A stretch of DNA of 64,000 bases, from contig DATBJJ010000154.1 of assembly GCA_036556425.1 (NCBI GenBank), positions 1-64,000 of the forward strand, written 5' to 3'. Shown piece after piece: positions 8,650-16,600 of the stretch. The position numbers and the translations under genes were made by a program. The notes under the pieces were generated by a model, which was not told where the DNA came from, ran no database searches, and saw only the letters and a program-made list of their open reading frames with translations. Position 1 is the first letter of the stretch. Every line of letters starts with the position of its first letter. The stretch comes from DATBJJ01 sp036556425 (lineage in GTDB: Bacteria > Acidobacteriota > Vicinamibacteria > Vicinamibacterales > 2-12-FULL-66-21).

Positions 8650-8679
8650 GGAGGCGGAAACCGGCCGCGGGAACTGTCA
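8650..8679 (+). promoter_or_regulatory. Second copy of the ECF-type promoter candidate
   Basis: GGAGGCGGAAAC (8650-8661), 14 bases, GTCA (8676-8679): identical in box sequence and spacing to 4414-4443. It points at the lipoprotein-like gene starting at 8763, leaving a leader of roughly 75-80 bases. It suggests that the 4470 sigma factor controls this gene. Confidence 0.5.
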
Positions 8680-8762
8680 TCGGGACCAGAGGGGTCGTCA
8701 TCCGTCGCTGATTGAACTGTCGCCTCCAGCGGCCGATACGTCCTTCGAACGGAGGAAACGGC

Positions 8763-9302
8763 ATGAGGATGACGAGGACGATCGGACTCCTCGTTGGAGT
8801 CGCGCTCGCGCTTGGCGGAGCCGCGTGCGCCGCGGCACCGGAATCGGCTGTCGCGACGCCCGGCGGCGAAGGCACCGTCACCATCGCGGACAAGACCTTC
8901 ACGGTGAACAACATCAAGTTGTCGTACGCCACGGGCGAGGGCGCGTACTTCCGCGTCGAGGGCGACGACGCCGCGAATCCGAACAAGGACTGCCTCCCTG
9001 GCTTGTCGGGTGGCCTCGCGCTGTACGGAGATGTCCCCGGAGACGTGAAGTCCATCGCCGATTTCAATGGCCGCGAGCTGCCCTTCGAGTTCACGGGTGA
9101 CGGAGACGATGCGAACCTGTGCTTCGTCGGCACGAACGGGCTGTTGGGCGTCGAACAAGGGAGCGTACGATTCACCGTTCAGGGCAGCAGTGTGTCGTTC
9201 ACGTTCTCCGGCACGTTTGGCCTCTACGACGGCTCCGGAGGGAGAAGTTCATCCGACATCACGGCATCGGGCAGCGGCGTCGCGCACGTTTCCAAGCCCT
9301 GA
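8763..9302 (+). CDS. Exported lipoprotein-like protein, function unknown
   Basis: 179 aa. The N-terminus MRMTRTIGLLVGVALALGG followed by AACAAAP is a signal peptide with an imperfect lipobox (GAAC). The rest is beta-rich and acidic, with three more Cys residues (DCLPG, NLCFVG) and a final repetitive SSSDITASGSG stretch. ATG 8763 is chosen because GGAGGAAAC lies just upstream with 7-base spacing. It is preceded by the ECF-like promoter candidate at 8650, so it may be an output of the neighbouring sigma/kinase system. No family recognised. Confidence 0.7.
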   Translation: MRMTRTIGLLVGVALALGGAACAAAPESAVATPGGEGTVTIADKTFTVNNIKLSYATGEGAYFRVEGDDAANPNKDCLPGLSGGLALYGDVPGDVKSIADFNGRELPFEFTGDGDDANLCFVGTNGLLGVEQGSVRFTVQGSSVSFTFSGTFGLYDGSGGRSSSDITASGSGVAHVSKP

Positions 9303-9344
9303 CAATCTCGCAACTCACGACGCAGAATCGTGATCGCCCGGGCG

Positions 9345-9369
9345 AATGCCCGTCCACTTCACGGGCATT
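9345..9369. repeat. 8-bp stem hairpin between exported-protein genes
   Basis: AATGCCCG (9345-9352), 9-base loop, CGGGCATT (9362-9369). It lies 43 bases after the stop at 9302 and before the ribosome site of the gene at 9417. No T-run follows, so it is a weak terminator or mRNA-stability hairpin candidate. Confidence 0.45.
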
Positions 9370-9416
9370 CTATCGGCCTGCATGTTGCTCCCCGTCTTGG
9401 CGGAGGTCCGATCATC

Positions 9417-9860
9417 ATGCGCAGACACATTGCCGCCGTGACGTGCTGCCTCTCGCTCGTTCACGTGTCGATCGCCGCCGCCGACGATACGGTCGCAACC
9501 CCTGCGACTCCAGCGGCCGTCGTAAAACGCGCGCCGAAGTCTGGACCGATCCGCAACGCGTCGTTGAACCGGGACGCGGTGATGACCTACATCGGCGAAC
9601 CCGCGACGGCCGCGCGCTCGATTCAGGAGATGGACGAGCACCGCGACTCGTGGGTCGAGCGGCATCCAGTCTGGACGGGAGCCATCGTCGGCTTCTCCGC
9701 CGGCGTGCTTCTCACGTACGCGGCAACGCACGACAGTGACAAGGGCGAGTTGCTCAAGGTCATGAGCACCGGTTCGGCAGCGACATTCTGGGGAGGCGTC
9801 ACCGCCGGCATCGGCGCGCTGACCGGGTGGGCCATCGGCCGCAATCGCGACAACGAGTGA
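9417..9860 (+). CDS. Small exported membrane protein, glycine-zipper-like
   Basis: 147 aa. A signal peptide runs to about residue 22 (HVSIAAAD). Two hydrophobic glycine-rich segments follow: TGAIVGFSAGVLLTYAA and FWGGVTAGIGALTGWAIG. Arrangement and size resemble small glycine-zipper envelope proteins, but no specific family is recognised. ATG 9417 follows CGGAGG by 10 bases. The TGA at 9858-9860 abuts the stop of the convergent gene at 9861 with no base between. Confidence 0.65.
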   Translation: MRRHIAAVTCCLSLVHVSIAAADDTVATPATPAAVVKRAPKSGPIRNASLNRDAVMTYIGEPATAARSIQEMDEHRDSWVERHPVWTGAIVGFSAGVLLTYAATHDSDKGELLKVMSTGSAATFWGGVTAGIGALTGWAIGRNRDNE

Positions 9861-10565
9861 CTACGCCGCGCGACCCTTCACGCGATCCACGAAGCGCTTG
9901 ATCGTCGCGAAGAGCGTGTCGGCATCCGCGCCGGGCTTGAGCTCATAGTCGGCGACGGCGAGCGGCGCGCCGATGACGACGAGCGACGCGCCGAGCTCCG
10001 GACACCGCGCGGCTTGATCGATTGACAGTCCTCCGACGGCCTGGAGCGGGAGCGAAACCGCCGCACGAACCTCTTTCAGATCGTCGAGCGGCGACTTACC
10101 CAACTCCGCGTGGCGCTCGTCGAGGCCGGTGTGGACGATGACGACGTCGACGCCCATTGATTCCATCTTCCGGGCCATGCCGACTTTGTCGGGACACAGC
10201 ATGATGTCGCCCATCACGCAGCGTCCGAACTCGCGCGCGGCGCGCACCGCTTCGCGGATGGTGTGCTCGTGCGCCTGCCCCATCACGACGACGAACGAGG
10301 CGCCGGCGCGGAACATCATCTCCGCTTCGAGGAACCCCGCATCCATCGTCTTCAGGTCCGCGACGATCGGGTGATCGGGGTACTTCGCGTGGAGAGCGGC
10401 AACGGCGTGAAGCCCTTCGCCGAGAATGAGCGGCGTGCCCACCTCGAGCCAGTCGACGCCAGCCCTGACCGCAATGTCCGCGGTGGGCAACGCGTCCGCC
10501 ATCGTTTGCAGGTCCAGCGATAGTTGGACCTTCGGGCCACCGTCGAGCAGACTCTGTCTCGTCAT
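9861..10565 (-). CDS. OMP-decarboxylase-superfamily aldolase, 3-hexulose-6-phosphate synthase-like
   Basis: 234 aa TIM barrel of the hexulose-phosphate synthase / keto-gulonate-phosphate decarboxylase group. Seen: VQLSLDL at the first strand, GVDWLEVGTP, the catalytic DLKTMD (Asp70, Lys72, Asp75), VVVMGQAHE and a C-terminal GGLSIDQA phosphate loop. HPS condenses formaldehyde with ribulose 5-phosphate; the decarboxylase relatives act on 3-keto-L-gulonate 6-phosphate. The two cannot be separated by eye, and no isomerase partner (hxlB) is visible in the window. ATG 10565 overlaps the cinA stop by 4 nt (ATGA), so it is coupled to that gene. Confidence 0.82.
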   Translation of the reverse strand: MTRQSLLDGGPKVQLSLDLQTMADALPTADIAVRAGVDWLEVGTPLILGEGLHAVAALHAKYPDHPIVADLKTMDAGFLEAEMMFRAGASFVVVMGQAHEHTIREAVRAAREFGRCVMGDIMLCPDKVGMARKMESMGVDVVIVHTGLDERHAELGKSPLDDLKEVRAAVSLPLQAVGGLSIDQAARCPELGASLVVIGAPLAVADYELKPGADADTLFATIKRFVDRVKGRAA

Positions 10566-11848
10566 GAAATCAACAGCCGCCGAACCATGTTCATCGCGTA
10601 CTGCGAGGACCAGAACTTGATCATCGTCCGCGTGCCGAAGAGCGAGAACGTGCGCACGTGCGCCGCGCCGTCCGGCGCGATGACGGCGATCGCAACGGTA
10701 CCGACCGGCTTTTCGGGTGTGCCGCCAGTCGGCCCGGCGATTCCGGTGATTCCGACGCCGATCGACGCGCCCGCGCGTTTCCTGATCCCTTCGGCCAGCG
10801 CGACGGCGACCGGCTCGCTCACGGCGCCGTGCGCGGCGATGAGCGCGGGATCGACGTCCGCGAGCGACGTCTTCAGCTCGTTGCTGTAGGCGACCGCGCC
10901 GCCGAGAACGTACGCGGAGCTGCCGGGAACATCGGTGAGCCGCGACATCATCAGCCCGCCGGTGCACGACTCCGCCGCCGCGATCGTCAGATGACGATCC
11001 AAGAGGAGCTGACCGACGATCTCCTCCATCGATCGGCCGTCGATGCTGAAGACGTCCCCGCCAAGGGCGGCGATCAGCTCGTCGCGCGCGCGCGCCAACG
11101 CGCGGTCCGCGTCCGCCGCATCCGGCGATCGCGTCATCAAATGCAGCTCGACCTGCCCGGGCGCAGCGAGAATCGTCGTCTCGATCGGCGGCTCGTGGCG
11201 GAGCCATTTCGAATAGACCGGCTGCGCGACTTCCTCGACGTGCGATTCGCCGCGGCCGACGACGAAGAGCGTCGTGCGGAAGAGACGCTCGCGGCTCGCA
11301 TGCTTCGCGAGCGCGCCGTCGCCGGACACGAGCACGTCCATCATCGCCTTCAGCTCGCGCGGAGGACCTGGGAGAAGGACGATCGCCTGATGGCCCCGCA
11401 CGATCATCTGTCCGGGCGCGGTGCCGTTCGGATTGCTCAGCACCACTCCACCTTCGAGGATCAGCGCTTGACGGCGATTGACGTCCGGCATCTGCAGCCC
11501 GCGGCGAGCGAAGCGCTCGCGCAAGCGATCCACGATCTCCGGATGCTCCACCAGCGGAACGCCCAAGGCGTCCGACACCGCGTCGCGCGTCACGTCGTCG
11601 TCGGTCGGTCCCAGTCCGCCCGAGAGAATGACGAGATCGACCCGCTCGAGCGATCGACGCAGATGCTCGGCGAGCTCGCGGCGGTTGTCACCGACAACGG
11701 ATTTCGCCCGCAGCTCGATGCCGAGCGACGACAACCGATCGGCGAGAAACAGCGAGTTCGTGTCGACGCGCGTCGATCCGAGAAGCTCGCTCCCGACAGC
11801 AATGACCTCCGCCGTGCGAATCGGCTTCGGCGGCGCGTCCGGCGTCAT
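10562..11848 (-). CDS. cinA: CinA: ADP-ribose pyrophosphatase / NMN deamidase family protein
   Basis: 428 aa two-domain protein. The N-terminal MoCF-like domain includes VIAVGSELL, DTNSLFLADRL, LSGGLGPTDDDVTRDAV and LLPGPPRELK. The C-terminal PncC domain includes AAAESCTGGLM and GITGIAGPTGGT. CinA proteins take part in pyridine-nucleotide salvage and metabolite repair; some are competence-associated. ATG 11848 forms an ATGA overlap with the pgpA stop, which settles the start. It is the fourth gene of a five-gene overlapping chain. Confidence 0.94.
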   Translation of the reverse strand: MTPDAPPKPIRTAEVIAVGSELLGSTRVDTNSLFLADRLSSLGIELRAKSVVGDNRRELAEHLRRSLERVDLVILSGGLGPTDDDVTRDAVSDALGVPLVEHPEIVDRLRERFARRGLQMPDVNRRQALILEGGVVLSNPNGTAPGQMIVRGHQAIVLLPGPPRELKAMMDVLVSGDGALAKHASRERLFRTTLFVVGRGESHVEEVAQPVYSKWLRHEPPIETTILAAPGQVELHLMTRSPDAADADRALARARDELIAALGGDVFSIDGRSMEEIVGQLLLDRHLTIAAAESCTGGLMMSRLTDVPGSSAYVLGGAVAYSNELKTSLADVDPALIAAHGAVSEPVAVALAEGIRKRAGASIGVGITGIAGPTGGTPEKPVGTVAIAVIAPDGAAHVRTFSLFGTRTMIKFWSSQYAMNMVRRLLIS

Positions 11849-12309
11849 GCAATCCACCCGCCGGACACCGCGATCGCGATGCGGAGCACGATGTTCGCGT
11901 AGATCGCGGCCATCGCGTCGTCTGCCATGACGCCGAGGCCGCCATGCAGTTTTTCGAATCGCGCCGCAGGAAACGGCTTGATGACGTCGAAGACGCGAAA
12001 GAGGAAAAAGCCCGCGAGCGCGCCGGTCAAGCCGACCGGGACGAGCGCGAGCGTGATCAGCATGCCGACGACTTCGTCGAGCACGATGGGCCCCGGATCG
12101 ATGCCGCCGAAGTAGCGCTCGGCGATCGTGCCGGCCCACACACCAACGGCGAACAGGACGAGGATCAACGCGATTTCGAACGCGACGGATTGCACGCGCC
12201 AGACGAAGAAGTAGACCGCCAGACCAACGGCCGATCCGACGGTGCCCGGCGCGACCGGGAAATAGCCGGTGTAGCCGGCTGTCGCCAGGAAGACTGCGAG
12301 GCGGGTCAC
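11845..12309 (-). CDS. pgpA: Phosphatidylglycerophosphatase A
   Basis: 154 aa membrane phosphatase that converts phosphatidylglycerophosphate to phosphatidylglycerol. Motifs: GYFPVAPGTVGSA at the N-terminus, DPGPIVLDEVVGM centrally and FRVFDVIKPFPA, all typical of PgpA, with about four membrane segments. The start is GTG 12309, sharing a GTGA overlap with the upstream RDD gene. The neighbouring cinA overlaps its end by 4 nt. pgpA-cinA adjacency is common in bacteria. Confidence 0.93.
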   Translation of the reverse strand: MTRLAVFLATAGYTGYFPVAPGTVGSAVGLAVYFFVWRVQSVAFEIALILVLFAVGVWAGTIAERYFGGIDPGPIVLDEVVGMLITLALVPVGLTGALAGFFLFRVFDVIKPFPAARFEKLHGGLGVMADDAMAAIYANIVLRIAIAVSGGWIA

Positions 12310-13268
12310 GCTCTTACGACGCGGGTGTTGGACAGTCGATCGTGGAGCGCGCGTCCCTCGGCATCGAACAGGATCGCGGCGAACCCGAGGCCCGCGGGCA
12401 ACAGCGACACGAGATACGCCGCGGCCCGCACGACCGCGGCGCCAAGCGACACTCGCAGGTTGAACGCTTCGAACCCTTCATCGTCTTCGGGACGCGCCGC
12501 GACCACGCGGATTCCGGTGAGCATCTTGCCGATCGTCTGCCCGCCCGCCGCCGTGAACGTCGCGAGGTAGCCGCCGTTCAACAGCAGGAGGAAGATCGCG
12601 ATTGGAATCGGCGGCAGCACGCGAATGTCGGCGAACGTCAGCCCCAGCACGCGCAGCGTGAAATACAACACGGCGGCGTCAATCGATGCCAGCAGCAGGA
12701 CGTCGACCAATCCCCCGAGGAGCCGAGCGCCCGCGGACGCGACGACGAGCTCAACCGGCGCACGGGCGGCGGCTTGCTTCGCCGCGCGAAGCGACTGCGA
12801 CAGCCTTCGGAATTCCTGTTCGCGCTTGCGGTCTTCCTCTTCGCCGCCCGTATCGATGCCGTCGTCGCTGTCGTCGTCGGGAGCGAGAAGCGAATCCGAT
12901 TCCGGCGCGCTCTTCTCGATCTTTGGCTTCACGATCGGCGGCGGCGCCCGTCGCACCGACAGCGGCGGACGAGGGACCGCAGGCGCCGATACGAGCGGCG
13001 CATCGTCGACGCGCGAACGATCGGAAAAGAGCGGCAGGTCGAGCCGCGGAGCGGCGGCGGCTCGGCGCGCGGCGTTGTCGTCGGGTGCGGGCTGCATCGC
13101 GGATCGATCCGAGAGACGGAGATCGCTCATCGGGCCGAGCGGCGGGTCGGCATCCTGAATCGGGAGATCGAGCGGCGTGTTTTCAGGAGCGAGCGAGAAC
13201 TCGTAGCCGCAGTTGCGGCAGCGCGTGACGCTGCCGAAACTGATGTAGTGACATTTCGGGCACCTCAT
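12306..13268 (-). CDS. RDD-family membrane protein with N-terminal zinc ribbon
   Basis: 320 aa. The N-terminus carries CPKC (Cys3, Cys6) and CRNC (Cys17, Cys20), a likely zinc ribbon, followed by about 150 residues of low-complexity linker rich in Asp, Pro and Arg. The C-terminal half is an RDD domain: ARLLGGLVDVLLLASIDA, the family Arg/Asp residues, GGQTIGKMLTGIRVV and LHDRLSNTRVV. RDD proteins are membrane proteins of mostly unknown transport role. The ATG at 13268 overlaps the TPR gene by 4 nt. Confidence 0.85.
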   Translation of the reverse strand: MRCPKCHYISFGSVTRCRNCGYEFSLAPENTPLDLPIQDADPPLGPMSDLRLSDRSAMQPAPDDNAARRAAAAPRLDLPLFSDRSRVDDAPLVSAPAVPRPPLSVRRAPPPIVKPKIEKSAPESDSLLAPDDDSDDGIDTGGEEEDRKREQEFRRLSQSLRAAKQAAARAPVELVVASAGARLLGGLVDVLLLASIDAAVLYFTLRVLGLTFADIRVLPPIPIAIFLLLLNGGYLATFTAAGGQTIGKMLTGIRVVAARPEDDEGFEAFNLRVSLGAAVVRAAAYLVSLLPAGLGFAAILFDAEGRALHDRLSNTRVVRA

Positions 13269-14080
13269 TGCTGCCCGGGACGTAAGCGCGCGGCGTCGAG
13301 CAGCGTGCGCTGCATGGCCGCCCTCAACTCGTCGGCCTCGGCGCGCCGTGGATCGGACCGCCCGATCGAATCGAGCGCCCGCAGCGCATCGCGCACGCGT
13401 CCATCCTCGTAGAGCTTCCTCGCGCGCGCGAGCCAGATCTCTGACGGCGAAGGAACCGGCAGCGGCTCGGCCGCTTCCACGGATCGCGGCGCGTCGGATC
13501 TCGCCGTGACCGGAAGCCACTCCGGCCGCGTCAACGCGATCCATCCGACTACGCCGGCGGCGGCGAGGCCGGCGAGGACGCCGGTCGCGACCCACACGAT
13601 CTTCGACGAGCCGGCCGCGTCTTGCGGAACGAGTGGAGACTCCGTTGTCTCGTCCGACGGCGGGCGCTGCGCGGCGGCGGGCGCCGGACGCACCGTGGCT
13701 TGCTCGAGCCGATTCAACCGCTCGAGCAGGACGAGCGCCTCCTCGCTGCCGGCACCACGCTCGACCGCCGAGTTCAGCAGCCGCCGCGCGGCGCGCGCAT
13801 CCCCGCGATCGAACGCGGCGGCGCCGGTGTGCAACAGCTCTTCCCCCTCGCGCTGCCGCTCGGCAATCGCCCCGCGCGCGCGATCGATGTACGCCTTCGC
13901 CCGCGCGTGGCCGCGATCGAGAAAGAGCACGCGCGTCCAGACGCTGATGGCGAGCTCGTGCTGACCGGCAAAGTAATGATCGAGACCCGCGACGAGAAGC
14001 GCCTCGATGCGTGCGTCTCTATCGCGCTCCGGGATTTCTCCGGCTTCGTGGAGCGGATCGGATCGAAGCGGATCGGTCAT
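13265..14080 (-). CDS. TPR-containing single-pass membrane protein
   Basis: 271 aa. The N-terminal 120 residues contain TPR-like helical pairs (GLDHYFAGQHELAISVWTRV, AYIDRARGAIAERQ, AAFDRGDARAARRLLNSAV). A Pro/Ala linker and one membrane span (IVWVATGVLAGLAAAGVVGW, about 158-178) lead to a C-terminal TPR-like segment (ARARKLYEDGRVRDALRALD). It is probably a scaffold; partner unknown. It is the first gene of the chain TPR-RDD-pgpA-cinA-HPS. No purine-rich ribosome site precedes the ATG at 14080; the region is instead pyrimidine-rich. Confidence 0.78.
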   Translation of the reverse strand: MTDPLRSDPLHEAGEIPERDRDARIEALLVAGLDHYFAGQHELAISVWTRVLFLDRGHARAKAYIDRARGAIAERQREGEELLHTGAAAFDRGDARAARRLLNSAVERGAGSEEALVLLERLNRLEQATVRPAPAAAQRPPSDETTESPLVPQDAAGSSKIVWVATGVLAGLAAAGVVGWIALTRPEWLPVTARSDAPRSVEAAEPLPVPSPSEIWLARARKLYEDGRVRDALRALDSIGRSDPRRAEADELRAAMQRTLLDAARLRPGQQ

Positions 14081-14102
14081 CAGGGAGGAAGATGTTCGCT
14101 GG

Positions 14103-14132
14103 ATTATGGAACTCCCAGCAGGCCGGCGTCAA
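14103..14132 (-). promoter_or_regulatory. Sigma-70-type promoter for the five-gene operon
   Basis: On the minus strand TTGACG (14132-14127), 18 bases, CATAAT (14108-14103): five of six consensus bases in each box. Transcription would start about 14096, leaving a leader of only about 16 bases before ATG 14080. Confidence 0.55.
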
Positions 14133-14185
14133 ACAAAAAGGGGCGGCCGCTCCTCTCGACCGAACGCCTGTGCTACAAGATCCGC

Positions 14186-15079
14186 ATGCCGATCATCGAA
14201 TCGATTCCGAACGTCAGCGAAGGCCGCCGCGCGGAGGTCGTCGATCGCATGGCAGATGCGATTCGATCGACGCCGGGAGTCCGGCTGCTCGACTATTCGT
14301 CGGATGCCTCGCACAACCGATCCGTGTTCACACTGGCCGGAGACGCGCCCGCGTTGAAAGCCGCGACGCTCGCGCTCTTCGATGCCGCGACATCGTCGAT
14401 CGATCTGCGGCAGCACACCGGCGAGCACCCGAGAATCGGCGCGGTCGACGTCGTACCGTTCGTCCCGATCGAAGGCGTGACGATGGCGGACTGCGTGGCG
14501 CTCGCGAAAGAGGTCGGCGCGGCCGTGGCCGAGCGCTTCAAGGTCCCGGTGTATCTCTACGAAGAGGCATCATCGAATCCCGTCCGCAAGAATCTGGAAG
14601 ATATTCGGCGGGGAGAATTCGAAGGACTGGCGGCGAAGATGGCGTCCGCGGGATGGGCGCCGGATTTTGGTCCCGCCGCGCCGCACCCGTCGGCAGGCGC
14701 GTCGGTCGTCGGCGCGCGCATGCCGCTCATCGCGTACAACATCAACCTGAACACCGATCGGCTCGACGTCGCGAAAAAGATCGCCGCAGCGATCCGCCAC
14801 AGCAGCGGAGGCCTCCGGTACGTGAAGGCGATGGGCGTCAAGGTCGAAGATCGGAATCTCGCGCAGGTCTCGATCAACCTGACCAACTACGAGAAGACGC
14901 CGATGTTTCGCGTGTTCGAGATGGTGAAGCGCGAGGCCGCGCGGTACGGCGTCTCGATTCTCGAGAGCGAGATCGTGGGCCTCGTGCCGTCGGCGGCGCT
15001 GACGCAGTCGGCCGAGTTCTATCTGCAGCTCGAGCGGTTCAGCGACGCGCAAGTGCTCGAGAAGAAGCTCTCGGGCTAG
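14186..15079 (+). CDS. ftcD: Glutamate formimidoyltransferase (FtcD N-terminal type)
   Basis: 297 aa. Transfers the formimino group from N-formimidoyl-L-glutamate to tetrahydrofolate in histidine breakdown. It starts IESIPNVSEGRR and contains DYSSDASHNRSVFT, HTGEHPRIGAVDVVPF and YNINLNT, the formiminotransferase signature, with both formiminotransferase subdomains complete. The cyclodeaminase domain of the fused eukaryotic enzyme is absent, as in many bacteria. No hut genes lie nearby. Its TAG (15077-15079) directly abuts the convergent ntrX stop. Confidence 0.92.
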   Translation: MPIIESIPNVSEGRRAEVVDRMADAIRSTPGVRLLDYSSDASHNRSVFTLAGDAPALKAATLALFDAATSSIDLRQHTGEHPRIGAVDVVPFVPIEGVTMADCVALAKEVGAAVAERFKVPVYLYEEASSNPVRKNLEDIRRGEFEGLAAKMASAGWAPDFGPAAPHPSAGASVVGARMPLIAYNINLNTDRLDVAKKIAAAIRHSSGGLRYVKAMGVKVEDRNLAQVSINLTNYEKTPMFRVFEMVKREAARYGVSILESEIVGLVPSAALTQSAEFYLQLERFSDAQVLEKKLSG

Positions 15080-16462
15080 CTAGGCGGACTCCTCTTCTTC
15101 GTCGAGCTTGCGCGACGGCGCGATGCCGAAGCCGCGCATCTTCCGATAGAGATTGCTGCGCTCCACGCCGAGCACTTCCGCGGTGCGCGAGATGTTGCCC
15201 TGCTGCTGCGCGAGCGCGCGCAGGATGTAGTCGCGCTCGAACCGGTCGCGCGCATCGTGCAGCGGCACGATCGCCGCGCCGGCCGCTTCCTCGACCGCCA
15301 CGCTGCCGTCGAGGAACGACAGATCGGAGGCGGCAATCGAATCGCCCGGTACCATGATCATCAGGCGCTCGAGGACGTTCCGCATCTCTCGAACGTTGCC
15401 GGGCCATCGATAGCGCTGCAGCGCGGCGAGCGCCTGCGGCTCGAACGTCTTCCGGCGGCGGCCGTACTCCCGCGCCAGCTCCGCCATGAAATGTTCCGCC
15501 AACCGCGGCACGTCGTCCGCGCGATCGCGCAGCGGCGGCACGAAGATCGGAATGACGTTCAACCGGAAATACAGGTCCTCGCGGAACCGTGTCGCGCGAA
15601 TCTCCGCCGTCAGATCCTTGTTGGTCGCGGCAATCACGCGGACGTCGACGCGCACACCCGTCGCGCCGCCGACAGGCTCCACCACCTGCTCCTGCAGCGC
15701 GCGCAGCACTTTGGCCTGCGTCTTCAGGCTCATGTCGGCGATCTCGTCGAGAAAGAGCGTTCCGCCGTCCGCGAGCTCGAATTTCCCGCGCCGGTCGAGC
15801 ATCGCGCCCGTGAACGCGCCCTTCACGTGGCCGAACATCTCGCTCTCGATCAGCTCCTCCGGGATCGCCGCGCAGTTCACTTCGACGAAGGGTCCGCCGC
15901 GCCGCCGGCTCAACGCGTGAATCGTGCGCGCGACGAGCTCTTTCCCCGTTCCGTTCTCGCCGTAGATCAGCACGCGGCCGTTGGTCGGCGCCGCCATAGC
16001 GACCTGCTCGCGGAGCTGCACCATCGCATAGCTCTCGCCCACCATCGTCAAGCGCTTGTCGACGCTCGCGCGAAGCGCCCTGTTCTCCGCTTCGAGCCGG
16101 CTCTGACGGACCGCGTTCCCGATGACGAGCACCGTCTTCTCGAGCGACAGCGGCTTTTCGACGAAATCGAACGCGCCGAGCTTGATCGCCTTGACCGCCG
16201 ACTCGATGTTGCCGTGACCGGAGATCATGACAACGGGCGCGTCGACGCGCCGCTCGCGCAGCCGCGCGAGCGTGGCCAATCCGTCCATCCCGGGCAGCCA
16301 GATGTCGAGCACGATGACGTCGTACGGCGCGCGAACGACGCGATCGAGACACGCCTCGCCGCTCTCGACGGCATCGACCACATAGCCCTCGTCGCGCAGC
16401 ACGCCGCTCAGCGCGCTGCGCACGCCGGCTTCGTCGTCGACGATGAGAACGGTGCTTTTCAC
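15080..16462 (-). CDS. ntrX: Sigma54-dependent response regulator, NtrX-like
   Basis: 460 aa. The receiver domain has the acidic pair Asp9-Asp10, phospho-acceptor Asp53 (VLDIWLPG) and the NtrX-type FVEKPLS. The AAA+ domain has Walker A GENGTGKE, an intact sigma54 contact loop GAFTGA (215-220) and Walker B TLFLDEI. The C-terminus is a Fis-type helix-turn-helix ending near NLYRKMRGFGI. It pairs with the kinase gene upstream (ntrY). NtrYX systems control nitrogen or redox responses in other bacteria; targets here are unknown. Confidence 0.92.
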   Translation of the reverse strand: MKSTVLIVDDEAGVRSALSGVLRDEGYVVDAVESGEACLDRVVRAPYDVIVLDIWLPGMDGLATLARLRERRVDAPVVMISGHGNIESAVKAIKLGAFDFVEKPLSLEKTVLVIGNAVRQSRLEAENRALRASVDKRLTMVGESYAMVQLREQVAMAAPTNGRVLIYGENGTGKELVARTIHALSRRRGGPFVEVNCAAIPEELIESEMFGHVKGAFTGAMLDRRGKFELADGGTLFLDEIADMSLKTQAKVLRALQEQVVEPVGGATGVRVDVRVIAATNKDLTAEIRATRFREDLYFRLNVIPIFVPPLRDRADDVPRLAEHFMAELAREYGRRRKTFEPQALAALQRYRWPGNVREMRNVLERLMIMVPGDSIAASDLSFLDGSVAVEEAAGAAIVPLHDARDRFERDYILRALAQQQGNISRTAEVLGVERSNLYRKMRGFGIAPSRKLDEEEESA

Positions 16463-16499
16463 TTGAAGATTGCCACAGGGCTCACGTGCGCCGCGGCAC

Positions 16500-16580
16500 G
16501 ATGTTCACGATGACACGATGACCACGATGCTGACAAATATTTCGTCGTGTTCATCGTGCTCTTCGTGGTCATCGTGATTG
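16500..16580. repeat. Inverted micro-repeat (CATCGTG family) between ntrY and ntrX
   Basis: The ntrY-ntrX spacer contains CACGATGACCACGA (16514-16527) and its exact reverse complement TCGTGGTCATCGTG (16563-16576), each within runs of the word ATCGTG / CACGAT. The arms could form a long imperfect hairpin in the ntrYX transcript and tune ntrX expression. The same word is seen nowhere else in the window at this density. Confidence 0.7.
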
Positions 16581-16600
16581 GCGACCGCCTCGTCGATCCA

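Noticed and set aside
11478..11930. Plus-strand open frames inside cinA
   Set aside because: CinA domains are complete on the minus strand; the plus frames are Ser/Arg-rich shadows.
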